A DNA stretch of 64,000 nucleotides, from assembly GCF_002093745.1 (NCBI RefSeq), contig NZ_MTSB01000022.1:1-64000 (forward strand), written 5' to 3'. A model generated the notes under the pieces. It was not told the DNA's origin. It worked only from the letters and a program-made list of their open reading frames with translations, and searched no databases. The stretch comes from Pseudomonas graminis (GTDB lineage Bacteria; Pseudomonadota; Gammaproteobacteria; Pseudomonadales; Pseudomonadaceae). The stretch's first letter is position 1. Each line of letters opens with the position of its first letter. The position numbers and the translations under genes are program-made. Positions 1 to 10,401 of this stretch are shown here, one piece after another.

Positions 1-45
1 TCTGCGCCGGAAGTGGGGCGAATTATAGACAGATCACAGAGGGCG

Positions 46-681
46 TCAACCGTTATTTTGAACTTTCTGCGATCCACCCTTCGCTGCCCCTCTTAAACGA
101 GGGATCAACCGAGTAATCATCGGCACCCTCAGCAGCAGCAACGCTCCACCTATAGCCGCATACAACGCCCACTCTTTAAGGTCAGCCCTGACGATCCAGA
201 ACATGTGCAGCAAACCCAGCCCCAGAATCACATAGATAAGCCGATGCAGTTTCTTCCAGCGACTACCAAGACGGCGCTGACTGTAACGATTGGATGTCAC
301 CGCCAGGGCCAGCAGCCCAAGAAACGCCAGCGCGCCGACGATGATATAAGGACGCTTCACCAACTCGACGCCCAACTGCCCCCAATCCAGACCGAGGACG
401 AACAGCGCGTACATCGTCATGTGCAGCACCACATAGGCAAAGCACCACAGCCCCAACTGGCGACGCACCACAATCCAGCCCGACCAACCGGTCAGACGCT
501 GCAAGGGCATCATCGACAGGGTGATCAGCAACATGATCAATGTCGCCAGGCCGAAGTTCTCGACAAGGGCTTTTCCCGGATCAGGCCCTAAAGCGAAAAT
601 CCACGCCTGATAAAGCCACCAGACCGGTGCCACACAAGCCGCGACGAATACCGCCAGGCGAAAAAACGGGTATCGCATCAA
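46..681 (-). CDS. msrQ: MsrQ, heme-binding membrane subunit of the MsrPQ methionine sulfoxide reductase
   Basis: This 211-residue inner-membrane protein is the MsrQ/YedZ partner of MsrP. It is known to bind heme b and deliver electrons to MsrP, which repairs oxidised methionine in periplasmic proteins. About six hydrophobic segments span residues 8-190. Histidines inside them (HMTMYALF near residue 88, LLHMFW near residue 160) are candidate heme ligands. The start codon overlaps the msrP stop codon (678-681), so the two genes are translationally linked in one operon. The length matches the family (about 200 residues). Only 45 bases of sequence follow the gene inside the window, with no terminator visible. 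Confidence 0.93.
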   Translation of the reverse strand: MMRYPFFRLAVFVAACVAPVWWLYQAWIFALGPDPGKALVENFGLATLIMLLITLSMMPLQRLTGWSGWIVVRRQLGLWCFAYVVLHMTMYALFVLGLDWGQLGVELVKRPYIIVGALAFLGLLALAVTSNRYSQRRLGSRWKKLHRLIYVILGLGLLHMFWIVRADLKEWALYAAIGGALLLLRVPMITRLIPRLRGAAKGGSQKVQNNG

Positions 682-1691
682 TAGTCCTTCCGCAAATCCA
701 TCCCGGCGTACAAAGAGGCGACCTCTTCCCCATAGCCATTGAACATTTGGGTGTCTCGCACATTGGGACTGAACAGCCCGCTCGGCAAGCGGCGCTCGCG
801 AGCCTGCGTCCAGCGTGGATGATCGACCGTCGGATTGACGTTCGCATAGAAGCCGTACTCATTGGCCGCAATGCTTTGCCAGGTCGTCTTGGGCTGTTCG
901 CTGACCAAGCTGATTCGCACAATCGACTTCACACTTTTGAAACCGTACTTCCACGGCACCACCAGGCGCAGCGGCGCGCCGTTCTGGTTGGGCAGTTCAC
1001 GCCCGTACATGCCCACCGCCAGAATCGCCAACGGGTTCATGGCCTCATCCAGACGCAGCCCTTCTACATAAGGCCAGTCGATCAAGGCGAAATTGGACCG
1101 TTGACCCGGCATGGACTTGGCGTCCTCCAGGGTTTCAAAGCGAATGTATCTGGCCTTGGAAGTCGGCTCTACCTGCTTGAGCAGCGCAGAGATCGGAAAA
1201 CCTATCCAGGGAATCACCATCGACCAGGCTTCTACACAACGCAGCCGATAGATCCGCTCTTCCAGTTGATAAGGCTTCATGAAGTCTTCAAGCGCATACC
1301 GACCCGGCTTGCCGACCTCACCATCGATCACGACACTCCACGGCTCGGTCTGCAAAGAGCCGGCGTTCTTCGCCGGGTCACCCTTGTCAGTGCCGAATTC
1401 GTAGAAGTTGTTGTAGTGGGTTGCGTCCTTGAACGGCGTGATCGCCTCGTCCTTGACGTTGACCGCCTGCCATTGCGTGGCGGGAAGTTTGTCGGCAAAC
1501 CAGCCTGGCGCCTTGCCCGGCTCGACATCGGCATAACGGGACGCATCAGCCGCACCCGCCCAGCGTGGCAACGCCGTGACAGCCAGCCCCGCAAGCGAAC
1601 TGGCAAGCAGTGTGCGTCGAGAGAGGTAAATGGATTCAGGCGTGACATCCGACTCTTTGGAGTCAGACGCAGAAGGAAGCTTGATTAGCAT
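678..1691 (-). CDS. msrP: MsrP, periplasmic molybdopterin methionine sulfoxide reductase catalytic subunit
   Basis: MsrP (YedY) reduces methionine sulfoxide, free or in proteins, using a molybdenum-molybdopterin cofactor in the periplasm. The N-terminus carries a twin-arginine signal (SRRTLLASS near residue 25) followed by a hydrophobic stretch and an AGA-A cleavage region, so the folded protein is exported by Tat. The sulfite-oxidase-type core contains the segment [15 protein letters not shown], whose cysteine is the expected molybdenum ligand. At 337 residues it has the normal family size. It lies 63 bp downstream of pssA and overlaps msrQ. I see no independent promoter strong enough to call. 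Confidence 0.95.
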   Translation of the reverse strand: MLIKLPSASDSKESDVTPESIYLSRRTLLASSLAGLAVTALPRWAGAADASRYADVEPGKAPGWFADKLPATQWQAVNVKDEAITPFKDATHYNNFYEFGTDKGDPAKNAGSLQTEPWSVVIDGEVGKPGRYALEDFMKPYQLEERIYRLRCVEAWSMVIPWIGFPISALLKQVEPTSKARYIRFETLEDAKSMPGQRSNFALIDWPYVEGLRLDEAMNPLAILAVGMYGRELPNQNGAPLRLVVPWKYGFKSVKSIVRISLVSEQPKTTWQSIAANEYGFYANVNPTVDHPRWTQARERRLPSGLFSPNVRDTQMFNGYGEEVASLYAGMDLRKDY

Positions 1692-1754
1692 GATGACTCC
1701 GCAGCCTAGGGGAACTGATGCACCAATAGACTACGGAGTATGGTGGAAATTAGA

Positions 1755-2606
1755 TCATTGCGATGCTTTATGACGACGCAACAGATATTGAATCGGCCCG
1801 GACAACGCATAGGCGAGGAAAATCAACAGCAGAATGCGCGGCGGATCACTGAACACCACAGCGAATACCAGCACAACGGCCAGAATCGCAACGAAAGGCA
1901 CACGCCCTTTCAGGTCCAGCTCTTTGAAACTGTTGTACTTGATGTTGCTGACCATCAGCATGCCGGCAGCAGCCACCAGCAGCGCCACGAGAAACGACAG
2001 CTTGGAGCCCTGAATCCCGAAATCGCTGAATGCCCAGACCGTACCCGCCACGACACCTGCCGCTGCCGGGCTGGCCAGGCCGATGAAGTAGCGTTTGTCA
2101 GCCTTGCCGACCTGGGTGTTGAAGCGCGCCAGTCGCAGTGCAGCGCCAGCCACATAAATGAAGGCGACCATCCAGCCGACCTTACCCATGTCACCCAATG
2201 CCCAGCCGAACGCCAGCAATGCAGGCGCCACGCCGAATGCGACCATGTCGGACAGCGAGTCGTACTCGGCACCGAACGCGCTCTGGGTGTTGGTCATGCG
2301 GGCAACGCGACCGTCCAGCCCGTCGAGAACCATGGCAACAAAGATCGCAATGGCAGCGAACGCGAAATACTTGCTCGCCCCCGCATAATCACCCGCACTC
2401 ATGGCACTTTGTGCGCTCATGGAACTGATGATCGAGTAGAAACCCGCGAACAGGTTCGCAGTGGTGAACAGATTGGGCAGCAGGTAGATGCCGCGATGAC
2501 GGACCTGACGCCCTTCAGCGTCATGGCCTTCTTCTACGTGCTCATCGATCGGTAGCAGACTTTCAGCGTCAGAGGCCTTGATGGGCTCTTCAGGACGTTC
2601 GCTCAT
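1755..2606 (-). CDS. pssA: CDP-diacylglycerol--serine O-phosphatidyltransferase
   Basis: PssA makes phosphatidylserine from CDP-diacylglycerol and serine, the precursor of phosphatidylethanolamine, in the inner membrane. The CDP-alcohol phosphotransferase signature DG-x2-AR-x8-G-x3-D-x3-D is complete: DGLDGRVAR, followed by the glycine and the two aspartates of GAEYDSLSD. Several hydrophobic segments surround it. The open frame extends upstream to 2795, but that part crosses the ilvC terminator and into ilvC. The ATG at 2606 (MSERPEEP) gives 283 residues, a normal length for the pseudomonad type with a short hydrophilic N-terminus. The gene sits between the ilv operon and msrPQ on the same strand. 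Confidence 0.93.
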   Translation of the reverse strand: MSERPEEPIKASDAESLLPIDEHVEEGHDAEGRQVRHRGIYLLPNLFTTANLFAGFYSIISSMSAQSAMSAGDYAGASKYFAFAAIAIFVAMVLDGLDGRVARMTNTQSAFGAEYDSLSDMVAFGVAPALLAFGWALGDMGKVGWMVAFIYVAGAALRLARFNTQVGKADKRYFIGLASPAAAGVVAGTVWAFSDFGIQGSKLSFLVALLVAAAGMLMVSNIKYNSFKELDLKGRVPFVAILAVVLVFAVVFSDPPRILLLIFLAYALSGPIQYLLRRHKASQ

Positions 2607-2710
2607 GGAGATTACCTTGCAGCGGTATGAAAAGGTTCGACACAGGTCTGGGGCGAGGGTTCGCCCGCAAACAATTGCAGCTTTATACCAGAGCCTGACC
2701 CATAACGAAA

Positions 2711-2739
2711 AAACGCGACCGATTGGCCGCGTTTTTTTT
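2711..2739 (-). terminator. Rho-independent terminator after ilvC
   Basis: A GC-rich stem (ACGCG-CC paired with GG-CGCGT) around a short loop is flanked by A-runs on one side and T-runs on the other, so it can work in both directions. It lies 14 bases past the ilvC stop codon and separates ilvIHC from pssA. Confidence 0.85.
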
Positions 2740-2752
2740 GAAGCGGAAACGC

Positions 2753-3781
<1,029 letters not shown>

Positions 3782-3816
3782 TTATCTCGGCCGTTCAGGC
3801 CCTTTGCTTAATTGAG

Positions 3817-4308
3817 TTAGATGCTCAGCACTTTGTCGCCACGGGCAATGCCCGTCACGCCACTGCGTACCGTTTCCAGGATGGCGGCAGTGCCGATGGC
3901 CTGAATGAAGCTGTCCAGTTTGTCGCTTGTGCCGCTCATCTGCACGGTGTAGACGCTGGCAGTCACGTCGACGATCTGGCCACGGAAAATATCCGTTGTG
4001 CGCTTGATCTCGGCACGCTGTGCGCCAGTGGCCTTCACCTTGACCAGCATCAGTTCGCGTTCGATATGAGCGCTTTCCGACAGGTCGACCAGCTTGACCA
4101 CTTCAATGAGCTTGTTGAGGTTCTTGGTGATCTGCTCGATCACCTCATCGTGCCCCACGGTGGTCAGCGTCAGACGCGACAGTGTCGGGTCTTCGGTTGG
4201 CGCAACCGTCAGGCTTTCGATGTTGTAGTTACGCTGGGAGAACAGGCCGACCACACGAGACAGCGCACCCGGTTCGTTTTCCAGCAGCAGGGAAATGATA
4301 TGGCGCAT
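3817..4308 (-). CDS. ilvH: Acetolactate synthase small (regulatory) subunit
   Basis: IlvH is the regulatory subunit of acetohydroxyacid synthase and gives feedback inhibition by valine. The N-terminal ACT domain starts MRHIISLLLENEPGALSRV, with the conserved NEPGAL turn. The C-terminal half is the second ACT-like domain. The frame is open to 4338, but the ATG at 4308 gives the usual 163-residue protein and lies 2 bases past the ilvI stop codon. The tight spacing indicates co-translation with ilvI. Confidence 0.97.
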   Translation of the reverse strand: MRHIISLLLENEPGALSRVVGLFSQRNYNIESLTVAPTEDPTLSRLTLTTVGHDEVIEQITKNLNKLIEVVKLVDLSESAHIERELMLVKVKATGAQRAEIKRTTDIFRGQIVDVTASVYTVQMSGTSDKLDSFIQAIGTAAILETVRSGVTGIARGDKVLSI

Positions 4309-4310
4309 GA

Positions 4311-6035
4311 TTATGTCCGCTCCGTCTTGCTCAACCACATATCGCGCATGGAGCCGTCCTTGATCTGCATCGGGTAGACGTGCTCGGTCACATCGACCTG
4401 AATGTCTAGGAACACCAACCGGTCAGTCATGGCAAAGGCTTCTTCCATCTTCGGCTTCAGATCTTTCAAATCGGTGATGCGCATACCGACATGGCCGTAG
4501 GCTTCGACCAGCTTGACGAAGTCAGGCAGCGATTCCATGTAGGAATGCGAGTGACGCGCGCCGTAGCTCATGTCCTGCCACTGACGGACCATGCCCAGCA
4601 CACCGTTGTTAAGCAGGATGATTTTTACCGGCAGACCGTATTGCAGGCAGGTCGACAGCTCCTGAATGTTCATCTGGATACTGCCTTCACCGGTCACACA
4701 GGCCACGTGCTCATCCGGGAAGCTCAGCTTGACGCCCATTGCCGCCGGAAAGCCGAAGCCCATCGTGCCCAGACCACCGGAGTTGATCCAGCGGTTCGGC
4801 TTGTTGAACCGGTAGTACTGCGCAGCAAACATCTGGTGCTGGCCGACGTCCGAGGTCACGTAGGCATCGCCCTTGGTGACTTCGCACAGTGTTTCGATCA
4901 CCGCCTGCGGCTTGATGACGGTGCCATCGCCACGGTTGTACGGGAACAGATCGCCCGTCCCGCGCCATTCGTCAATCTGCTTCCACCAAGCTTCGACCGA
5001 TGCCTTGTCAGGCGTTTCGCCGATTTCCTTCAGGGTGGCAACCATTTCGGTCAACACGCTTTCAACCGGACCGACGATAGGCACGTCAGCCTTGATAGTC
5101 TTGGAGATCGACGCCGGGTCGATATCGATGTGGATGATCTTGGCGTTCGGGCAGAACTTGCTCGCGCCATTGATAACCCGATCATCGAATCGCGCGCCGA
5201 CGGCCAGAATCACATCCGTGTGGTGCATCGCGAGGTTGGCGGTGTAGCTGCCGTGCATCCCGAGCATGCCGACGAACTGGCGGTCAGTGCCCGGATAGCA
5301 ACCCAGCCCCATCAGGGTGTTGGTAACAGGTGCATTGAGCAACTGGGCCAGCTCGGTCAATTGCGCCGAAGCATTGCCCAGAATCACCCCGCCACCGGCG
5401 TAGATGATCGGACGCTTGGCAGCCAGCAGCATTTCGACGGCCTTGCGGATCTGGCCGGAATGGCCACGGACCGCAGGGCTGTAGGAGCGCAGCTTGGCTT
5501 TTTTCGGAAAGACGTATTCGAACTTTTCAGCCGGGTTGGTCATGTCTTTCGGAATATCAACGACCACTGGGCCGGGACGACCTGACTGGGCCAGGTAGAA
5601 CGCCTTCTTCAGGATTTCCGGAATTTCCGACGGGTGCTTGATCATGAAGCTGTGCTTCACGATCGGCCGGGAGATACCGATCATGTCGGTCTCCTGGAAC
5701 GCGTCGGTGCCGACCAGCGTGCTCGGCACCTGACCGGACAGCACCACCATCGGAATGGAGTCCATGTACGCCGTCGCGATACCGGTAATGGCGTTGGTGG
5801 CGCCAGGACCCGAGGTCACCAGTACCACGCCCGCCTTGCCGGTGGCGCGCGCATAGCCATCAGCCATGTGCGTGGCAGCCTGCTCGTGGCGAACAAGGAT
5901 ATGGCTCACAGCCGGTTCTTTGAACAGGGCATCGTAGACATGCAGGAGGGCACCACCCGGGTACCCATAGATATGCTCAACGCCTTCGTCACGCAAAAAG
6001 CGGACGACCATTTCAGCGCCAGATAAAAGCTCCAC
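4311..6035 (-). CDS. ilvI: Acetolactate synthase large (catalytic) subunit
   Basis: This is the thiamine-diphosphate and FAD-dependent catalytic subunit that condenses pyruvate with pyruvate or 2-oxobutyrate. The N-terminal TPP-binding domain carries [15 protein letters not shown] with the downstream catalytic glutamate ([18 protein letters not shown]). The C-terminal TPP domain has the [16 protein letters not shown] motif. I chose the GTG at 6035 because an AGAGG ribosome site lies 8 bases before it, giving 574 residues, the usual length. A GTG at 6044 would add MNN but sits on the ribosome site itself. It is the first gene of ilvIHC. Confidence 0.96.
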   Translation of the reverse strand: MELLSGAEMVVRFLRDEGVEHIYGYPGGALLHVYDALFKEPAVSHILVRHEQAATHMADGYARATGKAGVVLVTSGPGATNAITGIATAYMDSIPMVVLSGQVPSTLVGTDAFQETDMIGISRPIVKHSFMIKHPSEIPEILKKAFYLAQSGRPGPVVVDIPKDMTNPAEKFEYVFPKKAKLRSYSPAVRGHSGQIRKAVEMLLAAKRPIIYAGGGVILGNASAQLTELAQLLNAPVTNTLMGLGCYPGTDRQFVGMLGMHGSYTANLAMHHTDVILAVGARFDDRVINGASKFCPNAKIIHIDIDPASISKTIKADVPIVGPVESVLTEMVATLKEIGETPDKASVEAWWKQIDEWRGTGDLFPYNRGDGTVIKPQAVIETLCEVTKGDAYVTSDVGQHQMFAAQYYRFNKPNRWINSGGLGTMGFGFPAAMGVKLSFPDEHVACVTGEGSIQMNIQELSTCLQYGLPVKIILLNNGVLGMVRQWQDMSYGARHSHSYMESLPDFVKLVEAYGHVGMRITDLKDLKPKMEEAFAMTDRLVFLDIQVDVTEHVYPMQIKDGSMRDMWLSKTERT

Positions 6036-6433
6036 GTTGTTCACCTCTAAAACGCCAGAATACCGCCCACTCCGGGACGGGTCTTAATAGGTTTACTGCC
6101 AGCAGAGCATGAGCGACGGTGGTCGCCGACTACGTCAGCACTGACTGAGCAAGTATTGGGATGTCCCTGAGTGTTGCGGAACATTCCCACCCAGCGCGAG
6201 GTAACGCGTTGCGGGTGTTACAGGTCGGCGCGGATGTGCGCCTCATGATCTACCGAGAGGGTCTGCTTCTGGCAGTCCTTCTACAGCGAACTTTGGATTG
6301 TTGTGATTCCCCCCCTTCAAGTCAAGTCATCCGTGCGCTTTCTTGACGGCGTGTCCATGAATTCGCACCGTTTCGGACTGAAATGCACCGTTATGGTAGT
6401 TTTCTGCCTGCACAGACCTCTCAAGGACCCGAC
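6036..6433. other. 398-base gap between ilvI and the DUF4124 gene; long ilvI leader
   Basis: This gap carries the ilvI upstream region on the minus strand and the DUF4124 upstream region on the plus strand. A minus-strand promoter candidate lies at 6297-6325, implying an untranslated leader of roughly 250 bases. A 38-codon minus-strand reading frame (6130-6246) lies inside that leader. I see no classical terminator-antiterminator pair and no known riboswitch. Confidence 0.5.
6297..6325 (-). promoter_or_regulatory. Candidate sigma-70 promoter for ilvIHC
   Basis: On the minus strand, TTGACT (6320-6325) is followed after 17 bases by AACAAT (6297-6302). The -35 matches consensus well and the spacing is ideal, but the -10 is only fair. 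No better promoter is apparent between here and the ilvI start. Confidence 0.4.
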
Positions 6434-6850
6434 ATGCATTGGATGATTCTCGCCGCCGCACTGGCCATCAGCACGACCAGTCACGCCGCTTCAATCTATA
6501 AGTGGGTCGATGCTCAGGGCGTGACACACTTCGACGCCCAGCCGCCGACCGGCCAGCAAGTGCAGGAAATCAACGTACAGACACCACCGCCTGCAGCCGC
6601 GCCCGACAAGCCTTCAGACGACGGTGCTGCACAGCAACGTGCGATTGACCAGAAAGTCAAAACCCAGGTGAAGGCTCAGGAAGCCCAGCGGGCGCAGAAC
6701 TGCGAAACCCTGCGCACCAATCTCGCGCAGTTGCAGAACAATCCGCGAGTGCGCGAGCAAGTGGGTGGGGAGTCAAGGCGCCTGACGGATGAAAACCGCA
6801 AGACGCGCATTGAGGAAACCGAAAAGGCCATCAGCGAATTCTGTCGCTAG
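6434..6850 (+). CDS. DUF4124 domain-containing secreted protein
   Basis: A 138-residue exported protein of unknown role. Residues 1-19 are a signal peptide ending in TSHA, with cleavage just before ASIYKWVD. This leads into the DUF4124 motif: YKWVDAQGVTHFDAQPP, a short beta-rich module common in pseudomonad envelope proteins. The rest is a hydrophilic, Gln/Ala/Lys-rich stretch likely to form a helix or coiled coil (residues 70-135). An AAGGA site lies 7 bases before the chosen ATG; the open frame starts earlier at 6383 without a ribosome site. It converges on yqcC with a gap of 9 bases. Confidence 0.85.
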   Translation: MHWMILAAALAISTTSHAASIYKWVDAQGVTHFDAQPPTGQQVQEINVQTPPPAAAPDKPSDDGAAQQRAIDQKVKTQVKAQEAQRAQNCETLRTNLAQLQNNPRVREQVGGESRRLTDENRKTRIEETEKAISEFCR

Positions 6851-6859
6851 AAGGCTCGA

Positions 6860-7189
6860 TCAACGTGCCGCTGTGATCAGTTGATCGAATCGTGCCAGAT
6901 GCTGTTGCAGCAATCGGGCCTCACCCTGGCGACCGGCATAGACCATCTCGGCCATTTCAAGAATGCCGGACGCATTGGGCAGCGGCAGGTCGTTCTCGAG
7001 AATGATCTTCATGCGTGGCAGGAAGATCCATTGCAGCCACTGGGCAAACTCAAGGGTATCGACGCTGAACGGCTCCTGGCTGGCGAGCGCCTGTTCGCTA
7101 GGCGGTGTGGCATCCCACCAGCCCAGCGCACGCAACTCACGCTCGATCAACAGCAACTGTTCGGCAACTTCAGGCAAGCGCTGGTCCAT
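6860..7189 (-). CDS. yqcC: YqcC family protein
   Basis: A small soluble protein of 109 residues of the YqcC (DUF446) family, whose biochemical role is not established. It is helical and acidic, with a Trp-rich centre (FAQWLQWIFLPRM near residue 48) typical of the family. Its start overlaps the stop of the upstream lipoprotein gene in a TAATG arrangement (7187-7191), so it is translated with the mrcB-lpoP operon. That neighbourhood hints at, but does not prove, a link to cell-envelope physiology. Confidence 0.85.
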   Translation of the reverse strand: MDQRLPEVAEQLLLIERELRALGWWDATPPSEQALASQEPFSVDTLEFAQWLQWIFLPRMKIILENDLPLPNASGILEMAEMVYAGRQGEARLLQQHLARFDQLITAAR

Positions 7190-7932
7190 TAGCGCGCCTT
7201 CTGGCGGGCCAGAGCAGCACCGGCCGCATCACCCTGTTTCTCGCGCGACTGGGCAATCAACCCCCACAGACTGGCTTGAAGGCTGGCACGGCCATTGGCG
7301 TACGTCAGGCCGCGACGCGCCAGTTGCTCGGCCTGAGCGGCATCGCCCTGAGCCAGACGCACCTGCGCCAGTCGATAAAGCACTTGAGGCTCGCGCGGCG
7401 CCACACGCTGGGCGCGCTCAAGGCTGGAAGAGGCGCCGTTGAGATCGCCACTGCCCTGTTGCTGCTGTGCCGTCGTGAGCAAGGCCAGTACGGGGCCATC
7501 AAGCTGCTCGTCCTCGGACAGGCCACCACCACTGGACGGGATACCCGTCGGTGCGGAAGCAGCCGGCATGCTGTAGCTGTTATTCGCCGGAGCCGGGCTG
7601 ACCGGTGCCTGATTGACCGGAGCGGCATCGGCAGGAGGCGTATTGACACTGAAAGGCGCCTGACTGGCCGGGGCAGAGAAACTCTCTCCTGCGCCCGCAC
7701 CACCGGCACCCGGCACCATCACCACGACACCCGAGTCCTGCGGCACGGCTTGAGGTTGCTGTTGGACCGGAGCAGTGTTGGCCCGGTTGGCGCCATTGCG
7801 CGAAGCGGCCACCCGCTCACCGTTGGACACCTTGGAACTCGAGTCCACGACCGGAATCGAGCCACGTTCCACACTGGCGCAGCCGTTCAGCAAGGCCAGT
7901 GTCGTTAAAGCCGGAATCCACCATTTATTCAC
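7189..7932 (-). CDS. lpoP: TPR lipoprotein, likely LpoP activator of PBP1b
   Basis: This 247-residue protein has a lipoprotein signal with lipobox LLNGC, Cys18 being the lipid-modified residue, so it should be anchored in the outer membrane. A long disordered Pro/Ala/Ser/Asn linker follows (about residues 20-145), then a helical tetratricopeptide-like domain (about 150-245; SSLERAQRVAPREPQVLYRL, then LAQGDAAQAEQLARRGL). In P. aeruginosa the lipoprotein LpoP, encoded next to PBP1b, has this same anchor-linker-TPR design and activates PBP1b. The gene lies 17 bp behind mrcB here. The assignment rests on architecture and position. Confidence 0.82.
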   Translation of the reverse strand: MNKWWIPALTTLALLNGCASVERGSIPVVDSSSKVSNGERVAASRNGANRANTAPVQQQPQAVPQDSGVVVMVPGAGGAGAGESFSAPASQAPFSVNTPPADAAPVNQAPVSPAPANNSYSMPAASAPTGIPSSGGGLSEDEQLDGPVLALLTTAQQQQGSGDLNGASSSLERAQRVAPREPQVLYRLAQVRLAQGDAAQAEQLARRGLTYANGRASLQASLWGLIAQSREKQGDAAGAALARQKAR

Positions 7933-7949
7933 TTAAAAACCTCGATTGC

Positions 7950-10271
7950 CTAGTTCAACCAACCTTTGACCCAGTCCATCACCTCAGTGGCCGGTGCTGG
8001 AGCGCCGCCGCATGTTGCGCCCGGCTGGGGTTCACTGCCGCGAATATACGGCATCTGCACTGCATTCGGGCAGCTGGCATCCGAACCCTGCCCCGTCTGC
8101 GAATCAACCCACGCCTGAACCACGTTGTCCGGCATCGCCATGTCGAGCGGCAACGGATTGGCTTTACGCATGAAGCTGGTCCAGACCTGCAAGGCACCGG
8201 TCGCGCCGGTAAACGGGGTTTTACCGTTATCGTCACGGCCCATCCACACCACTGCCAGCAGATCCTGGCTGAAACCGGCAAACCAGCTGTCGCGAGAATC
8301 ATTACTGGTCCCGGTCTTGCCGGCCAGGTTCAACGAGCTCGGCAACACGTTGTAAACAGATTTGCCCGTCCCTTCGCGCATCACGCGCTGCATCGCATTC
8401 TGCACCAGGTAAATGGCACCCGGATCGAAGCGTTGCTCGATCTTGAACGGATAACGCTTGAGCGGTTCGCCTTCGGCAGTCAATACGCTGCGGATACCGC
8501 GCATCGGCGTATTGAACCCGCCGCTGGCGATGGTCTGATACATGGTGGCGACTTCCATCGGACTCAAGCCACCCGCGCCCAGCAACATCGACGGATAAGC
8601 AGGCCACTCACGTGTCACGCCCAGTTTGGCCAATGTCTTGAAGACCGTCGGAATGCCCAGCTCCAGGCCCAGTTTGGCGGTCGACAGGTTGTAGGAGTGC
8701 GCCAGCCCCTGATACAGGAAGATATTGCCGTGGGACTTGTGATCGTAGTTCTGCGGTTTCCAGACCTGACCGTCTGCGCCTTTGACCTGGAAAAGCTCGT
8801 CGGCGATCCAGCTGGTCAGCGTGTACTGGCTCGGACGCTCCAGTGCCGTCAGGTAGATCGCCGGTTTGACCAGCGAGCCAATCGGGCGTACCGCATCGAT
8901 AGCACGATTGAAGCCTGAGAAACCTGCCTCGCGGCCGCCGATCAGAGCCTGCACTTCGCCGGTCTCCGGGTTGGTGACGACCATGCCCGCTTCGACCTCA
9001 TCAACGCCCTTGCGCCCGGCGAGCTTTTTGAACGTGTCGTCCATCGCTGCCTGGGACTTCATCTGCAGGATCGGATCGAAGCTGGTGAAGATACGCAGCC
9101 CCTCCTCGGTCAAGTCTTCGTCGCGATAGTCTTCGCGCAACTGACGCTTGACCAGGTCCAGAAAAGCCGGGAACGAGCTGTCGGCGAGCGTGCCGGTCTT
9201 GGTCACGCCCAGCGGCATCTTTTTGGCTGCCGCAACGACTTCCGGCGTGGCGACACCTTGCTGTTCGAACAAGTCGAGCACCAGATTACGTCGCTCCAGC
9301 GCACGCTCAGGGTTGCGACGCGGGTTATAGAAGGATGGCCCTTTGACCAGACCGACCAGCATCGCCACCTGATGGATTTTCAGCTCGGACAGCGGCTGAC
9401 TGAAGAAATACTGGCTGGCCAGACCGAAGCCGTGAACGGCACGCTGACCATCCTGACCGACGAACACCTCATTGAGGTAAGCCTCAAGAATTTCCTGCTT
9501 GCTGTAATGAATCTCCAGCAAGATGGCCATCATGGCTTCGGTCAGCTTGCGGGTCAGGCTGCGCTCGTTGGTCAGGTAGAAGTTCTTGACCAACTGCTGG
9601 GTCAGCGTACTGCCGCCCTGACGCATCTGCCCTTGCGAGGTATTGACCCACATCGCCCGGGCAATGGACTTGGGAGACACGCCGAAGTGGTGATAGAAAT
9701 CACGATCCTCGACCGCCACCAGCCCGTCGAGCAGATACGGCGGTGCCTGATCGAGCTTGATCAGGATCCGGTCTTCGAGGTTCTTCGGGTACAGACCGCC
9801 GATCAGCAGCGGCTCGAGCCGTGCCACGGCCAGTTTTGCGCCGTTGCCTGAAGACAGGTCGGCCACATAATCGCCGGAAAACCGTACGCGCACCTGCTGC
9901 GCGGCGTCGGTGCCTTCGTAGAACTGGAAACCTCGGGTGTTGAGATCAACCGTATTGCCGTTGACTGCCGCAGCGCCCGGACCATTGGCCACGCTCTCAC
10001 GGCGATAGCCCAATGCATCCAGTTCGATAAGAAAATCATCGCGGCTGAGCTTTTGCCCGACGAACAGCTCCAGCGGCCGGGCATAGACCTTTGCAGGAAT
10101 CGTCCAGCGCTTGCCGGAAAACTTCTCCTGAACGATAGCATCGAGATAAATAGCCAGACCGCCCAGCAGAACCAGGCCGACAATACCAAGCTTCAACGCC
10201 CAGCCCAGCCATTTGTTAAGGCTGCGGGGAGGTTGTTTTTTTGAGGAACGAGAGGTGCGGGATCGAGTCAT
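7950..10271 (-). CDS. mrcB: Penicillin-binding protein 1B, bifunctional glycosyltransferase/transpeptidase
   Basis: PBP1b polymerises and cross-links peptidoglycan at the inner membrane. The 773-residue protein has a basic cytoplasmic tail, one membrane segment (about residues 27-47) and the UB2H region. The GT51 domain carries the catalytic-glutamate motif EDRDFYHHFGVS and GGSTLTQQLVKN. The transpeptidase domain carries SLVK (in RPIGSLVKPAIYL), SYN (AHSYNLSTAKLG) and KTGTSND. All catalytic motifs are intact. It heads the operon with the LpoP-type lipoprotein and yqcC, and is divergent from the APH-like gene at 10402. Confidence 0.97.
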   Translation of the reverse strand: MTRSRTSRSSKKQPPRSLNKWLGWALKLGIVGLVLLGGLAIYLDAIVQEKFSGKRWTIPAKVYARPLELFVGQKLSRDDFLIELDALGYRRESVANGPGAAAVNGNTVDLNTRGFQFYEGTDAAQQVRVRFSGDYVADLSSGNGAKLAVARLEPLLIGGLYPKNLEDRILIKLDQAPPYLLDGLVAVEDRDFYHHFGVSPKSIARAMWVNTSQGQMRQGGSTLTQQLVKNFYLTNERSLTRKLTEAMMAILLEIHYSKQEILEAYLNEVFVGQDGQRAVHGFGLASQYFFSQPLSELKIHQVAMLVGLVKGPSFYNPRRNPERALERRNLVLDLFEQQGVATPEVVAAAKKMPLGVTKTGTLADSSFPAFLDLVKRQLREDYRDEDLTEEGLRIFTSFDPILQMKSQAAMDDTFKKLAGRKGVDEVEAGMVVTNPETGEVQALIGGREAGFSGFNRAIDAVRPIGSLVKPAIYLTALERPSQYTLTSWIADELFQVKGADGQVWKPQNYDHKSHGNIFLYQGLAHSYNLSTAKLGLELGIPTVFKTLAKLGVTREWPAYPSMLLGAGGLSPMEVATMYQTIASGGFNTPMRGIRSVLTAEGEPLKRYPFKIEQRFDPGAIYLVQNAMQRVMREGTGKSVYNVLPSSLNLAGKTGTSNDSRDSWFAGFSQDLLAVVWMGRDDNGKTPFTGATGALQVWTSFMRKANPLPLDMAMPDNVVQAWVDSQTGQGSDASCPNAVQMPYIRGSEPQPGATCGGAPAPATEVMDWVKGWLN

Positions 10272-10401
10272 GGGCGCGGATTATACGCACTTTACCGAGG
10301 ATCGACAGACGCCCGAGCAGCCGGTTTGCAGCCCGGCGCCAAGCGGCCATAATAGCGGCATCCAGTACTTACATTTTGTACACATTCCTGAAGGATCGCT
10401 C

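Noticed and set aside
540..1688. 382-codon plus-strand frame opposite msrP
   Set aside because: It mirrors msrP codon structure, has Arg/His-rich shadow composition, no family motifs and no ribosome site.
4491..5585. 364-codon plus-strand frame opposite ilvI
   Set aside because: It is antisense to a well-conserved gene and is His/Arg/Gln-rich, as expected for a GC-rich shadow frame.
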